A stretch of DNA of 64,000 nucleotides, from assembly GCF_030247195.1 (NCBI RefSeq), contig NC_080671.1:298316917-298380916 (forward strand), written 5' to 3'. Both the position numbers and the translations under genes were made by a program. This stretch comes from Topomyia yanbarensis. Lineage: Eukaryota > Arthropoda > Insecta > Diptera > Culicidae. Positions 35,340 to 46,639 of this stretch are shown in pieces. Below the pieces are notes generated by a model, which was given only the letters and a program-made list of their open reading frames with translations, was not told the DNA's origin and did no database searches. Every line of letters begins with the position of its first letter. The stretch's first letter is position 1.

Positions 35340-35520
35340 TGAAGGCGATGAAAAGACAGAATATTCGTTTTGGTTATGCTAGTATTGGTAGCCGAACGGA
35401 AAGGAAAGGCACAGGAATGGCACAAAAACGAGCGGGAGAGCGATAGTAGTGCTTTCTCGTGTTTTCATATATGAATATTGGTCGGTCGGTTTTTCTCATC
35501 ATTCGTATTCGTTCAAGCAC
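35340..35520 (+). promoter_or_regulatory. Histone-type promoter and leader remnant, unit B
   Basis: It contains ATTCGTTTTGGTTATG, CACAAAAACGAGCGGGAGAG and a CATATATGAATATTGGTCGG region replacing the TATA box, then the same leader as unit A (TTTTTCTCATCATTCGTATT). The TATA match is weaker than in A. Confidence 0.5.
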
Positions 35521-35805
35521 TAGCAAGCAGCCAGTCCACCGGAGGAAAGCAGTTGGCGATGATGACGGTCCGCAAAAGTGCCCCAGCTACTGGTGGCCCA
35601 TCGCAACCAACTACCGATCAGGAACTGTCGCCATGCTAGTATTTCGCCCCAACTAAAGGGCAACGGAGCAACTAATCCGCTGGCTAACATTCCAGCGTCT
35701 GGTTCGTAAGGTTGTGTATTACTTCAAAGTCGAGCTACGCTTACAAAACTCAGCCGTAATGAAGCCACTGATGCCTACTTGGTCGGTTTGTGGGAGTGGG
35801 CGTAA
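35521..35805 (+). pseudogene. Histone H3 pseudogene B
   Basis: It retains KSTGGK and QLA codons near 35533-35560 and RKSAPATGG near 35570-35600. A middle segment absent from true H3 follows, and then FQRLVRKVV, FKVELRLQNSAVM and DAYLVGLWEW up to about 35800. Single-base deletions break the frame, and the residues after the LVGL motif are lost. It is a diverged tandem duplicate of pseudogene A, sharing leader, body and spacer. A stem-loop follows at 35823. Confidence 0.75.
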
Positions 35806-35822
35806 ATTACAATAAAAGCAAC

Positions 35823-35838
35823 GGTTCTTTTCAGGACC
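35823..35838 (+). terminator. Histone 3' stem-loop, unit B
   Basis: GGTTCTTTTCAGGACC keeps the consensus TTTTC loop and a stem with one G-U-type pair. It lies just after pseudogene B. Confidence 0.8.
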
Positions 35839-35934
35839 AATCAATTGTGTTCTAGTGAGAGTTAAACTGAAACTTTTATTTTAAGGTGTGTAGCAAATTT
35901 TCAACAAGCAACATAATACGTTGGGTGGAAAGAA

Positions 35935-36045
35935 GTAGCTTGCACACGGAACAAAAATTTAAATTATCCTCTCGCTCGTTTCGTGCACTGCTTTTCCATT
36001 CCTTTCTACTGTTATTATCAGTATTACCAAAACGAATGTGTTGTT
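35935..36045 (-). promoter_or_regulatory. Inverted histone promoter-like block, unit B
   Basis: This is the minus-strand copy of the GCACGAAACGAGCGAGAGG and GGAATGGAAAAGCAGTGCAC blocks, placed after the unit B stem-loop exactly as in unit A. Confidence 0.5.
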
Positions 36046-36170
36046 GCATGTGTTTAAGAGAAACGTTGAAGTCGCATGCTTCTTTTCAAGCTTTTTGGCA
36101 GCCCCCGTGAACTAACTGCATTAAATGATTTTTTGTGCAGCTCCGTGCTAGTAGCAAACAAAATGGCCCT

Positions 36171-36340
36171 ACCAGTGTCTGATTCGTGAGATTGTGCAGG
36201 ATTTCAAAGTCGAGCTAAGCTTATAAAGTTCAGCCGTAATGGTACCCGAAGAAGCCAGTCTTGTCGTTTTGTTCGAGGCTACAAAACAGTTCGCCAGGCA
36301 CGTAACTATCATGCCAAAAATATCCAACGATCCAGCGCAT
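36171..36340 (+). pseudogene. Histone H3 pseudogene C, C-terminal part
   Basis: This copy lacks the N-terminal half and starts at the equivalent of the FQRLVREI motif. It reads QCLIREIVQDFKVEL, then an in-frame stop, SSAVMVPEEAS, VLFEATK and finally RHVTIMPK, the H3 segment VTIMPKDIQLA that copies A and B have lost. The last residues are replaced by unrelated sequence. No promoter lies directly upstream. The preceding spacer GTGCAGCTCCGTGCTAGTAG also follows unit A (35155). Confidence 0.8.
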
Positions 36341-36368
36341 CACCATCAACACCAACGCCGATACCAAA

Positions 36369-36384
36369 GGTTCTTTTCAGAACC
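36369..36384 (+). terminator. Histone 3' stem-loop, unit C (perfect)
   Basis: GGTTCTTTTCAGAACC is a perfect 6-bp stem with a TTTC loop, identical to the histone consensus, followed by ACCATTATTACC. Confidence 0.9.
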
Positions 36385-36487
36385 ACCATTATTACCATAG
36401 AGAATTATTTGAAAATTTCCCATTCAAACGTGATTCTGTTGAATATTATTAGATTTAAATTAACGTCTCGAATTGAAATAACGACGC

Positions 36488-36526
36488 TCCGGTTATGTGA
36501 CAGACATTACCCACCCATCTTTTTTT
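36488..36526. repeat. CCGGTTATGTGACAGACATT dispersed block, copy 1
   Basis: CTCCGGTTATGTGACAGACA followed by TTACCCACCCATCTTTTT is repeated at 36967-37007 and, diverged, at 38997-39036. Confidence 0.7.
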
Positions 36527-36832
36527 ATTGTGACCACGATACCCCATTTCAATATTTCTGAATGAACAGAAGGCCGAGTTTGGAAAGTTTGTAACTTTCA
36601 TTGTACTTAACCAAATTACACAATGTTCGCACTAATGATTCAGAAATATGATCAGGAATCTTCTGTTAGATTTGTAAGTATGTATAATTTACATGAATAA
36701 AGAAAAATTGATTTTCAGGAATCAATTATTATCTGTTCTTCCATTGGCCAGTACTACGCGACTTCCTCATGCTAACAATTAATTTCATCGTTAGCCATCT
36801 CCCTCACCAAGGCCAACAACGCCAACAAAACC

Positions 36833-36848
36833 GGTCCTTTTCAGGACC
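36833..36848 (+). terminator. Histone 3' stem-loop, fourth copy (perfect)
   Basis: GGTCCTTTTCAGGACC is a perfect match to the histone 3' consensus, followed by ACCATCATT. The coding part once upstream is no longer recognisable. The 30 bp before it (ACCAAGGCCAACAACGCCAA) resemble those before the unit C stem-loop. Confidence 0.9.
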
Positions 36849-36966
36849 ACCATCATTTTTGTAAAGAATAATTTGAAATATTCCTCGCCCAAATCACCTT
36901 TTGTCCGAAAATTCCAATGAGTATCAACATATTTGAAGAACGTGTTCCTTATGTATTCTACATCTC

Positions 36967-37007
36967 TCCGGTTATGTCGCAGACATTACCCACCCATCTT
37001 TTTGCTT
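36967..37007. repeat. CCGGTTATGT dispersed block, copy 2
   Basis: CTCCGGTTATGTCGCAGACA plus TTACCCACCCATCTTTTT. The transposase relic on the minus strand ends exactly where this block begins. Confidence 0.7.
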
Positions 37008-37487
37008 CCAAATCATGTTTTTGGCAAAATTGGACATCTTCTGATTTCTAACTTCCTCAGGGACGTCGAACTTATGAGGAACAGTGAAGAATGGAAGCCC
37101 TGGAAGCTGCCGAGAATCTGCTTTCACATAAGTGTCGTCTTCCAAGACAAGGGAAGTGGTTCCATCAACAGCTGAGTGTAGGTTTCCGCGCACACGTTTT
37201 CCCAACTATATTCTACCGTTTATCTTAATTCGGTACCTTTTGAAATTTGTACGTGTGTAGTACTTCACCTTCTTTTTGCATCTTGCACAAAAGTTTTGTT
37301 CATTGCAGCTTTTTCGCCACGTCTTTCTCTGACCTATGGGATTCCTTTTGAAAGCTTCGACTACTCGCTTGTGATACATCACATTATGTGAAGATCCATT
37401 TAGGACTCTTTTGAAGTAGAATACTTCTAACGTTATAATATAGGGGTCCCGTTTAAAAGTTTCTGCTGAGATATTTTCCCAGTTCAC
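37008..37487 (-). pseudogene. IS630/Tc1/mariner transposase relic
   Basis: From right to left on the minus strand lies a helix-turn-helix segment containing RVVEAFKRNP and, broken by frameshift, the remains of a second HTH with CKKK. A catalytic-domain segment follows, with SLVLEDDTYVKADSRQLPG, PEEVRNQKMSNFAKN and IWK. The D of LEDDTYVK corresponds to the first catalytic Asp of D,D-E transposases of the mosquito ITmD37E type, by my recognition of the pattern. The second Asp and the Glu are missing, because the sequence changes to the CCGGTTATGT block after IWK. It is dead. Confidence 0.65.
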
Positions 37488-37639
37488 AAATGCGAATATC
37501 TTCTATTGTACTGATTGAAATCGCTATATTTTTGCACTGAGTGGAAATATGTACACGTATATTGTATTTGATTCCGTAAAATGTACTATTACTATAAATA
37601 ACAAAAATAATGTATTTTGTGAAAGTGGTAACTATCACC

Positions 37640-37815
37640 GCTGATTGGTCCGACCAATTCAACCAAGCAGCAAGCGTTGCTGGGTCCGCCTCTTTGCATC
37701 CAATGAACCGCGACACACATATAAAAGTAGCACATAAGAAAAAAAATCGTCAGTTTGCTTTCTGACCTCGTAGTAGTTGCTACGTTCCGTCATCCCGAAA
37801 TAATATATTCCATGA
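37640..37815 (+). promoter_or_regulatory. Promoter-like block with CCAAT palindrome and TATA box
   Basis: A perfect 15-bp palindrome ATTGGTCCGACCAAT (37644-37658) joins two inverted CCAAT boxes. A third CCAAT lies at 37700, and TATAAAAG at 37720, each at workable spacing. No histone or other ORF starts convincingly downstream. Paired CCAAT motifs with TATA occur in core-histone promoters, so it may be the control region of a lost cluster member. Confidence 0.4.
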
Positions 37816-38320
37816 CTGCCGCCAGGCATCATTTCAACGATGTACAGGCGCGCCAGTTTCATGCATACAATGATCATAGGCCACAGCAAAAACAGAACGC
37901 TCTTTCTTTCGGAGCTAAATAAACGAATTTCAAGGCGATGGGGTGGTTGGGTGAGAAAGACCGCGCTCTCTTGCTCTTTCAATTGTGTGTGGCGTTCTGA
38001 AATTAATTCACCACGGCGCGCGCTCCAGAATGCACTGCGAACGAGTGTGCTCTTTTATTATTTTTCTTCTAGCATACGGTAGTGTGGCTGCGATTGACGA
38101 TTTGAAGGAGATTATGTTGGTTTGTTGAATACTGACATAAGTTTCTGTTGATACGGGGGCAAACTGGGAAACGTGAAACGGGATTTTAATTTTACTTATT
38201 TTGTTTGCGAATTTCACTGCTCTACAAGTGAAATGCTCCGTTAAAAGTAATATCCTGATACCACATTTGTTGTCGGTTATTATCATAAGTAACAATTGCA
38301 GGGTTATTGCGAAGAAACCT
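37816..38320. other. Gene-free stretch beyond the promoter-like block
   Basis: Short ORFs on both strands; none recognisable. It includes a pyrimidine-rich CTCTCTTGCTCTTTC motif at about 37966. Confidence 0.4.
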
Positions 38321-38326
38321 GGTTGG

Positions 38327-38450
38327 TTAACCTTCCGGAAGTCGCGTTAGTGCACTAAGTGCACGCTGCTCTGAAAATCAAGCGAAATCGTCTTAGCGCA
38401 CCAGCCGCTGCTCGTTCAGTGGGCCATTTGCGGGACTTCCGGAGGGTTAA
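38327..38450. mobile_element. TTAA-flanked MITE, 124 bp, inverted relative to the hAT-borne copies
   Basis: It is bounded by TTAA (38327-38330, 38447-38450). The left side reads CCTTCCGGAAGTCGCG and the right side CGGGACTTCCGGAGGG. The interior (TGAAAATCAAGCGAAATCGT) is the reverse complement of the copy at 30590. Confidence 0.8.
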
Positions 38451-38454
38451 GGTT

Positions 38455-38985
38455 TGAATATATTATGTTTACATTATATTTATTATAGGAAATTCGCCTG
38501 AACTCTCTAATGTTGACATTCCACGCACAAATGCCCTTCTACTGGCTTTAACTGTGGAGTGAGCTTAACTTCCAGTGAGTCCTAATAGTATTTGTTATTC
38601 GATTTGGCCTTTAATTTATTTTATTTGTGCATACCATGCTTTAAAGTGGCCTATTTCTAAAATGAAGCAGCTAGACGAATGTCTTTTGATCCCACTATAC
38701 ATATGTGTAATGAAATATTCAATAATGTGAGTAGTAAAGTACTATCCACTTGAAAAATAATTACCTGGAAACAAACCTAGCAGTTGAATTTTTCCGCACA
38801 TGTGTCTCGGGCGGACGTTTGTAAGTTTCGAGGTAGGACCGAAATTTAATTTGCATAAACGCGTCGCAAGTGATGTACGTGTAGGTAATGCACATATATA
38901 AATAACAGAAATACTTCATAGCTGAATTTAATGCAACCATGTAAAAGATAGTAAATATTACAGCATTCGAATTACCAGCCTAAGT
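38455..38985. other. Gene-free stretch
   Basis: AT-rich sequence with no supported feature. Confidence 0.5.
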
Positions 38986-38996
38986 GTATTCTACTT

Positions 38997-39036
38997 CACT
39001 TCGGTTATCTCTCTGACATTACCTACCCATCCTTTT
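38997..39036. repeat. CCGGTTATGT dispersed block, copy 3 (diverged)
   Basis: TTCGGTTATCTCTCTGACAT followed by TACCTACCCATCCTTTTT. Again it abuts the broken end of a Tc1 transposase relic. Confidence 0.6.
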
Positions 39037-39182
39037 TCCTTCCTATCGACGTTCAAACTTTCGTTGTACCATTTCAATACACAACTTACCGTAGATGGGA
39101 CCATTTCTAGCTTCTTGCTAGTGGCGCGGTGAGTGAGATCTCGGTTTTCTAGGCTAGCACGAAAAATTTGTTTATGCCACTG
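39030..39182 (-). pseudogene. Tc1-type transposase, N-terminal helix-turn-helix fragment
   Basis: The minus frame reads QIFRASLENRDLTHRATSKK, LEMVPSTVSCVLKWYNESLN and VDRKEK. The pattern xxIAKKLxMxxSTVSRVLKRYxE with V-x-R-K is the first helix-turn-helix of IS630/Tc1-type transposases. It is cut on its N-terminal side by the CACAGTG-ended element at 39183 and on its C-terminal side by the CCGGTTATGT block. With 37008-37487 it may derive from the same family. Confidence 0.6.
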
Positions 39183-39925
39183 CACAGTAGTCGCAATGGC
39201 AGCAAAACGTATTATTAATAAATTGTGCTCTACACACTTAAAAATATTTACATCTCGCAAGATGTAACATAAAAGGAGCGTCACAATTCACTTGAATTTA
39301 CATTCAAGAACAAATAAAAACATGTGTCGCGCACAATTTTCCAGTTTCTTCAACCGAGTTTTACATCAAAAGATACACAATATTTTTTACTTGTCAAAAC
39401 ATGTAAAATTCTATTACGAAATAGACAATTACGTCGCAATATTGTTTGTCATATGTAATTTTCAGTTTTTCTAAGTGTGTAGGAGTTGATTTTAACGATT
39501 TGGTGTGTTAGGAACACATTGTTGGAATGTAAGCCCCCTTCTTTTTATGTGTACTGTAATTAATCACCTAAAAGTGTGAGAAAAAATTTATTTCTGCTAA
39601 CTTTTGAGTTAGAATCATGAAGTCAATGACAAAGTTGTAGAACATTTTACTACGAGAAAACTTACTAAACGTGCAAACTCTCCAAAATATAATGGTGTTG
39701 AAATAAAGCGCGTTGTTCGTGGAAAATACCCAAAAAATCATTTTTTTTATTATATTTTTTTTCTGACATTTTTTCAATTCTTTAAATGTTCTAAGAAGTT
39801 GTTGAAATTGAGAAATCACAGGTATTTGTTGATGACTTCAACATTTTTTATTTGAAAACTTTGAAAATGAGTTATTGAATAAAATAGGTTAAAAATTCCG
39901 CCATTTTGAACGTCATTTACTAACA
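39183..39925. mobile_element. CACAGTG-ended element, one arm only
   Basis: It starts CACAGTAGTCGCAATGG and follows the left arm of 24178-26717 (GCAAACTCTCCAAAATRTAA, GAAGTTGTTGAAATT, CGCCATTTTGAA blocks) to about 39925. The heptamer has one change (CACAGTA). The opposite end is missing, so no target duplication can be scored, although CACTG precedes the start. A TA-flanked MITE is inserted in it. Confidence 0.75.
39233..39479. mobile_element. TA-flanked MITE, 247 bp (Tc1/mariner type)
   Basis: Ends CACACTTAAAAATATTTACA and the inverse of CACACTTAGAAAAACTGAAA, flanked by TA on each side. The same arm at 24178 shows the uninterrupted site (GGTGCTCTAGGAGTTG near 24224), confirming insertion with TA duplication. 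Confidence 0.85.
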
Positions 39926-40635
39926 ATTATAACGATTTAAAGGTGTCGCTATTTCACTTCGTACAACCTTTAGAATAATAATCTATGCTTATGGTAACAC
40001 TGCTCCTAATGCTGTGTCGTTCTCGGGAGTGAGATATCTACTAGTTTTATTCCCTTGCTCAAAAGCGCAGTCAGCGCAGCTTTTTAAGATGGCTGTAAGA
40101 ATTTTCCTCTTAGATTTAATATAACAAATTATTTCAAAATTGTAATCTCCTACTTTTATGGTATTTCAAATGTAAAAAATAAATTGGAACCGACAAGCCA
40201 GCGCAAACGTGCCTATTAAATAAATTAACTGATTAAAAGAAGTCTATGCGAATCAAAAGTTAACACAATAACTCTTCCTTTCAAAGAATGTATTGAATAG
40301 CAATAAAATCGTCGACATTGCATGCAGCGTTATAAATAATTGAAGTTCATTGAAATTCATCAAATTCATCTGCACTCGTCTTAAACATTCAGTGAACCTG
40401 TCGAATACGTCAAACGAAGTAACCACGCCTTTATTCAATGCAAGTTTTCATTCGTGTCCGACTACTACACGAAGCGAATCAACGCACAAACGACTCAACG
40501 AATCAAAATAGACCTTGTTACAATGTAAGCGATGATAATTGTTATTTTATATCTTTTATTAACCTACATACGAAATTTTTTCCTATATATTTAGTAGAAC
40601 GAAAATTATTTTACTACATTGAAACTTATAAGTCA
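39926..40635. other. Gene-free stretch
   Basis: No supported gene or repeat boundary. The 86-codon plus-strand ORF near 40440-40700 has no recognisable domain. Confidence 0.45.
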
Positions 40636-40990
40636 TGTTCTCCAGTGAACTTGTTTTGCAAGATCTTGAAGTTTAACATGTCAGCTAGAGTGTTTTAGAA
40701 TGGGTCGGAATGGGTGAAATACTCCGGGGTGTGGCCAATTCTACCAAAAAACTTACAAAATGTAATCCAGTGAACTGGTTTTGCAAAACGATGAAGTTTT
40801 GCATGTCGCTAGGCGGGTTTTAGAATAGGTCGAAAATAGTTCTCCTTCCCGCTCGGACCAAGTTCCTGGAATACCCCGGGGTGTGGCCAATTCAATCAAA
40901 AAATCTAAAAAAAGTAATCCCGTGGACTTGTTTTGCAAAATGATGAAGTTTGATATGTCGCAAGACGGGTTATAGAATAGGTCGGATATT
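40636..40990. repeat. Three tandem copies of a 125-151-bp unit
   Basis: The start TCCAGTGAACTTGTTTTGCA recurs near 40641, 40766 and 40917. It is followed each time by GATGAAGTTT, CATGTCGC, GGGTTTTAGAATRGGTCG and a CCCGGGGTGTGGCCAATTC block. The first unit lacks about 26 bp present in the second. No coding signal. Confidence 0.75.
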
Positions 40991-41084
40991 GTCGATTTAA
41001 TTTAATTTATTTTAATCACGTTAGATCGCCTACTAAAAACAAAATTATCTGTGTTTCTTAAACTGTAATGAAGAAATATTTGAT

Positions 41085-41200
41085 TAATTATTAATCCAAA
41101 TGTGCTAAGAAATGAAATATTTCACATTAAGTAGTGTAGTCCTACGTCTACATTTTGTGCAACCACATAGGGCTGTCTCTTGTAGTTTTTGAGAATCCAG
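41085..41200. repeat. Dispersed block shared with 59140-59235
   Basis: TATTAAGTAATATAGTCCTA-type sequence followed by CGTCTACA, GTGCAACC-CATAGGGCTG and CCTTGTAGTTTTT occurs here and inside the right part of the 50.3-61.0 kb insertion. Confidence 0.65.
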
Positions 41201-41329
41201 CCATAAAAGATTACGAAAGAATTTTCCGCAGATCTTATTTTAGTTCCATTTTAATGATGCCTAAAAATTATCATGTCAAATTGTAAATTAACTCATTTTT
41301 TTATTTTTACTGATTTCTAACCCTATGTA

Positions 41330-41402
41330 TGGGATTGGGAATCGAACCCATTTAGGCTGTGTACAAGGCCATCGATTTACCAACAAGGCTTTACCCGCCC
41401 CT
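41330..41402 (-). ncRNA. tRNA-like sequence, probable tRNA-derived SINE head
   Basis: The minus strand reads GGGCGGGTAAAGCCTTGTTG, then GTAAATCGATGG and ATGGGTTCGATTCCCAATCC. GGTTCGATTCC is a classic internal B box, and TAAAGCCTTGTTGG resembles an A box about 35 bp upstream. The acceptor stem does not pair well, and no clean cloverleaf with anticodon emerges, so a functional tRNA is unlikely. A SINE with a tRNA-like promoter is the better reading. Confidence 0.55.
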
Positions 41403-41409
41403 ATTTTTT

Positions 41410-42669
<1,260 letters not shown>

Positions 42670-43470
42670 CACATCGCTTTACGAACGGAAACCGCAGTTA
42701 AATCTATAACGGACTCCTTCCCGACGCGAACTAACCGTTTCTACGCGAAACCGAACCGAACGAGGACAAAACACACTCGAGACGATTAAATCTTTCCCGA
42801 CGCGATGAATTGCCCATTCGCGACCGCGAAATTCGAACGGAAATGAGCAGTTTTATTATCGAATGATTGCTCCTTCTCGTCGCGAACTAACCCACTTCTA
42901 GGCGGTATCGCAAATCGAAGGCGCGAAATGATTTTCCACTCGATTTGCGGACCGTCTACAGATTGTTATAATGATTGAAGGTCTTACAAAATAAAGAAAA
43001 ATACTACTGCAAGCCACGTGTGGTGGAAAGATGGAATTGACTCACCGGAGATTCCGGTCCGGAATCAGAAGTGTTGCTCAATGACGAGGCAGTGACATTT
43101 ATCACCAGTACCTTCACTGACAACAACAGCTTCCTAAGCGACGCTCACTCAGCGTCCAAAATAGCTCTGCAACGCGGCTACCGGGGTTCAACTATCTCTC
43201 GATCCTTTGAATAGCCACCAGTCACCATGTCCGGATCCCCCCCTCTCCGAATATTTTTAATTTCTTGAGAAATTTCAAAATAGTTTCTATTTCAAATTCG
43301 TTCTAAACCCAAAATCATTCCAAACCAGATTCGACCACCAAAACTGATTTAAATTAAATGAGGATATTACATTTTACGTATTGTACAATGAACATTTCAA
43401 AATCGAAATTTCGGACCCCCTCCAATTTTTTTTTCTGGATCCGCTTCTAATCCCTTCTAAATTTATTTGT
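42670..43470 (-). other. BEL/Pao 5' leader/LTR candidate region, mirrored
   Basis: Inverted duplicate of 46639-47439; see that entry. Confidence 0.6.
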
Positions 43471-43916
43471 AACTAGCTAATACCCATCGCGCGTTGTTGC
43501 GATGTTCAACGAAATAGGAAGAAAACCCAATTTGTTCCAAAGCGCCATCTGGCAAGCAGATAACCCCCAACCAATATCACACAAACACGCCCCATAAGAA
43601 ATACCTACTGTGTATAATTTTTTACGGAAACTGGTTAAGCCGTTTGGGAGACTATAAATCATATACATACAAACTTTAACTTTTATATATATACTAGCTA
43701 ACACCCATCGCGCGTTGCTGCGACTTTAAACGAAATAGAATGAAAACACAATTTGTTGTGAAGTGCCATCTGGCGGGCAGATAATCCCCAACCAATAGCA
43801 CACAAACACGCTCCAGAACAATTGCCTACTATGTATAAATTTTGACGGCAATCGGTTAAGCCATTTGGGAGTCCATAAATCATATACATACAAACATTGA
43901 CTTTTATATATATACT
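43470..43916. repeat. Two short dispersed repeats (CAACGCGCGATGGGT end), mirrored copies
   Basis: Inverted duplicates of the two units at 46193-46639. Confidence 0.8.
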
Positions 43917-44694
43917 AGCTCGTCGCTGTTGTGCTATCTTATGACAAACGCCATTTTGGGGTAAACTGAGTTAGATATGCAACATTACTAATCCTAAAAT
44001 TCTCTACAAAATGGCGTTTTCAGAATTTTGAAATTTTGCTTGGTTACTGAGTTATAGCGAAAAAAGTGATGAGAAATTGTCAGTTTTTTGCTTTAAATCA
44101 CTGTATCTTGGGATTCGCTTAAGTAATGTAGAAGTTTTAGATGTTTTTATATGTGAAAATATCTGAGGAACACAATGGCATAATCATTTTCAAAATAAAA
44201 ATACATATATTGCGAGAAATATGCAGTTTTACTTTTAAATTGGCAATATTTCATGTTTGGCAGCACTGTAATTAAAAATTACTATTTCTTCTAGATTGCT
44301 TGCTCAATTTCCTTCAAAATGCATCTCATCGATTGTTTCTAGGCCGAATAAAGCCGAAGATATTAATAAAAGTTAATAATTGATGCTTTTTTTCTATGGA
44401 AAATTTTCCATGCACAATTATGACACGCCATACAAATTTTGCCATCAATACACACCTACGGCACGTGTGAGTGCGACTTTTGTTTACATTTATAGTGAAA
44501 ACTCGCAACATAGTCAACCGAACTTCATGATATTTGAGAGTTTAATACAGAATAGATTGAAGCATTAATTGTCTTCTTTGAATTGTTTTTACCATTTATA
44601 AGTTTCAAGATATTCAATCTCAAACTTTAAAAATCGTTTTTCTTGAAATGTGCTAAATGGCGCTTGTCATAAGATAGCACAACAGCGACGAGCT
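43917..44694. mobile_element. TIR element, mirrored copy of 45415-46192
   Basis: The ends AGCTCGTCGCTGTTGTGCTA and its inverse are present. Exact mirror of the right-arm copy. Confidence 0.85.
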
Positions 44695-44893
44695 AATACC
44701 CATCGCGCGTTGCTGCGACACTCTGCGAAATAGGAGGAAAACACAATTTGTTCCAATGCGCCATCTGGCGGGCAGATAATCTCCAACTAATAACACACAA
44801 ACACGCCCCATACCAAATACCTACTGTGTGCAAATTTTTACGGAAATCGGTTAAGCCGTTTGGGAGTCTATAGATCATATACATACAAACTTT

Positions 44894-45215
<322 letters not shown>

Positions 45216-45414
45216 AAAGTTTGTATGTATATGATCTATAGACTCCCAAACGGCTTAACCGATTTCCGTAAAAATTTGCACACAGTAGGTATTTGGTATG
45301 GGGCGTGTTTGTGTGTTATTAGTTGGAGATTATCTGCCCGCCAGATGGCGCATTGGAACAAATTGTGTTTTCCTCCTATTTCGCAGAGTGTCGCAGCAAC
45401 GCGCGATGGGTATT
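45216..45414. repeat. Short dispersed repeat, unit 1
   Basis: It runs from ACAAAGTTTGTATGTATATG through CTCCCAAACGGCTTAACCGA, CCCGCCAGATGGCGCATTGG and GCAGCAACGCGCGATGGGTA to TTAGCT. The same order is found in units 2 and 3. Ends of the type GCGCGATGGGTATTAGCTAGT next to TATATA are common in insect short repeats; the class is unknown. The 60-70-codon ORFs in each copy are incidental. Confidence 0.75.
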
Positions 45415-46192
45415 AGCTCGTCGCTGTTGTGCTATCTTATGACAAGCGCCATTTAGCACATTTCAAGAAAAACGATTTTTAAAGTTTGAGATTGAATATC
45501 TTGAAACTTATAAATGGTAAAAACAATTCAAAGAAGACAATTAATGCTTCAATCTATTCTGTATTAAACTCTCAAATATCATGAAGTTCGGTTGACTATG
45601 TTGCGAGTTTTCACTATAAATGTAAACAAAAGTCGCACTCACACGTGCCGTAGGTGTGTATTGATGGCAAAATTTGTATGGCGTGTCATAATTGTGCATG
45701 GAAAATTTTCCATAGAAAAAAAGCATCAATTATTAACTTTTATTAATATCTTCGGCTTTATTCGGCCTAGAAACAATCGATGAGATGCATTTTGAAGGAA
45801 ATTGAGCAAGCAATCTAGAAGAAATAGTAATTTTTAATTACAGTGCTGCCAAACATGAACTATTGCCAATTTAAAAGTAAAACTGCATATTTCTCGCAAT
45901 ATATGTATTTTTATTTTGAAAATGATTATGCCATTGTGTTCCTCAGATATTTTCACATATAAAAACATCTAAAACTTCTACATTACTTAAGCGAATCCCA
46001 AGATACAGTGATTTAAAGCAAAAAACTGACAATTTCTCATCACTTTTTTCGCTATAACTCAGTAACCAAGCAAAATTTCAAAATTCTGAAAACGCCATTT
46101 TGTAGAGAATTTTAGGATTAGTAATGTTGCATATCTAACTCAGTTTACCCCAAAATGGCGTTTGTCATAAGATAGCACAACAGCGACGAGCT
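45415..46192. mobile_element. TIR element of 778 bp (CTCGTCGCTGTTGTGCTATC ends)
   Basis: AGCTCGTCGCTGTTGTGCTA with TCTTATGACAAGCGCCATTT at the left is the inverse of the right end, giving TIRs of about 40 bp. It is inserted in the TTAGCTAGTA end of a short repeat. The duplication cannot be separated from the TIR because AGCT is itself palindromic. No transposase ORF. Confidence 0.75.
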
Positions 46193-46639
46193 AGTATATA
46201 TATAAAAGTCAATGTTTGTATGTATATGATTTATGGACTCCCAAATGGCTTAACCGATTGCCGTCAAAATTTATACATAGTAGGCAATTGTTCTGGAGCG
46301 TGTTTGTGTGCTATTGGTTGGGGATTATCTGCCCGCCAGATGGCACTTCACAACAAATTGTGTTTTCATTCTATTTCGTTTAAAGTCGCAGCAACGCGCG
46401 ATGGGTGTTAGCTAGTATATATATAAAAGTTAAAGTTTGTATGTATATGATTTATAGTCTCCCAAACGGCTTAACCAGTTTCCGTAAAAAATTATACACA
46501 GTAGGTATTTCTTATGGGGCGTGTTTGTGTGATATTGGTTGGGGGTTATCTGCTTGCCAGATGGCGCTTTGGAACAAATTGGGTTTTCTTCCTATTTCGT
46601 TGAACATCGCAACAACGCGCGATGGGTATTAGCTAGTTA
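46193..46639. repeat. Short dispersed repeat, units 2 and 3 in tandem
   Basis: Two units of about 220 bp, each starting TATATATAAAAGT(T/C)AA and ending GCGCGATGGGTRTTAGCTAG, stand head to tail (46193-46415, 46416-46639). Confidence 0.8.

Noticed and set aside
37659..38295. Minus-strand ORFs of 87-107 codons
   Set aside because: No recognisable domain; they overlap a promoter-like block with CCAAT and TATA motifs on the other strand.
41330..41402. Functional tRNA gene
   Set aside because: The B box is good, but acceptor and anticodon arms do not fold into a convincing cloverleaf.
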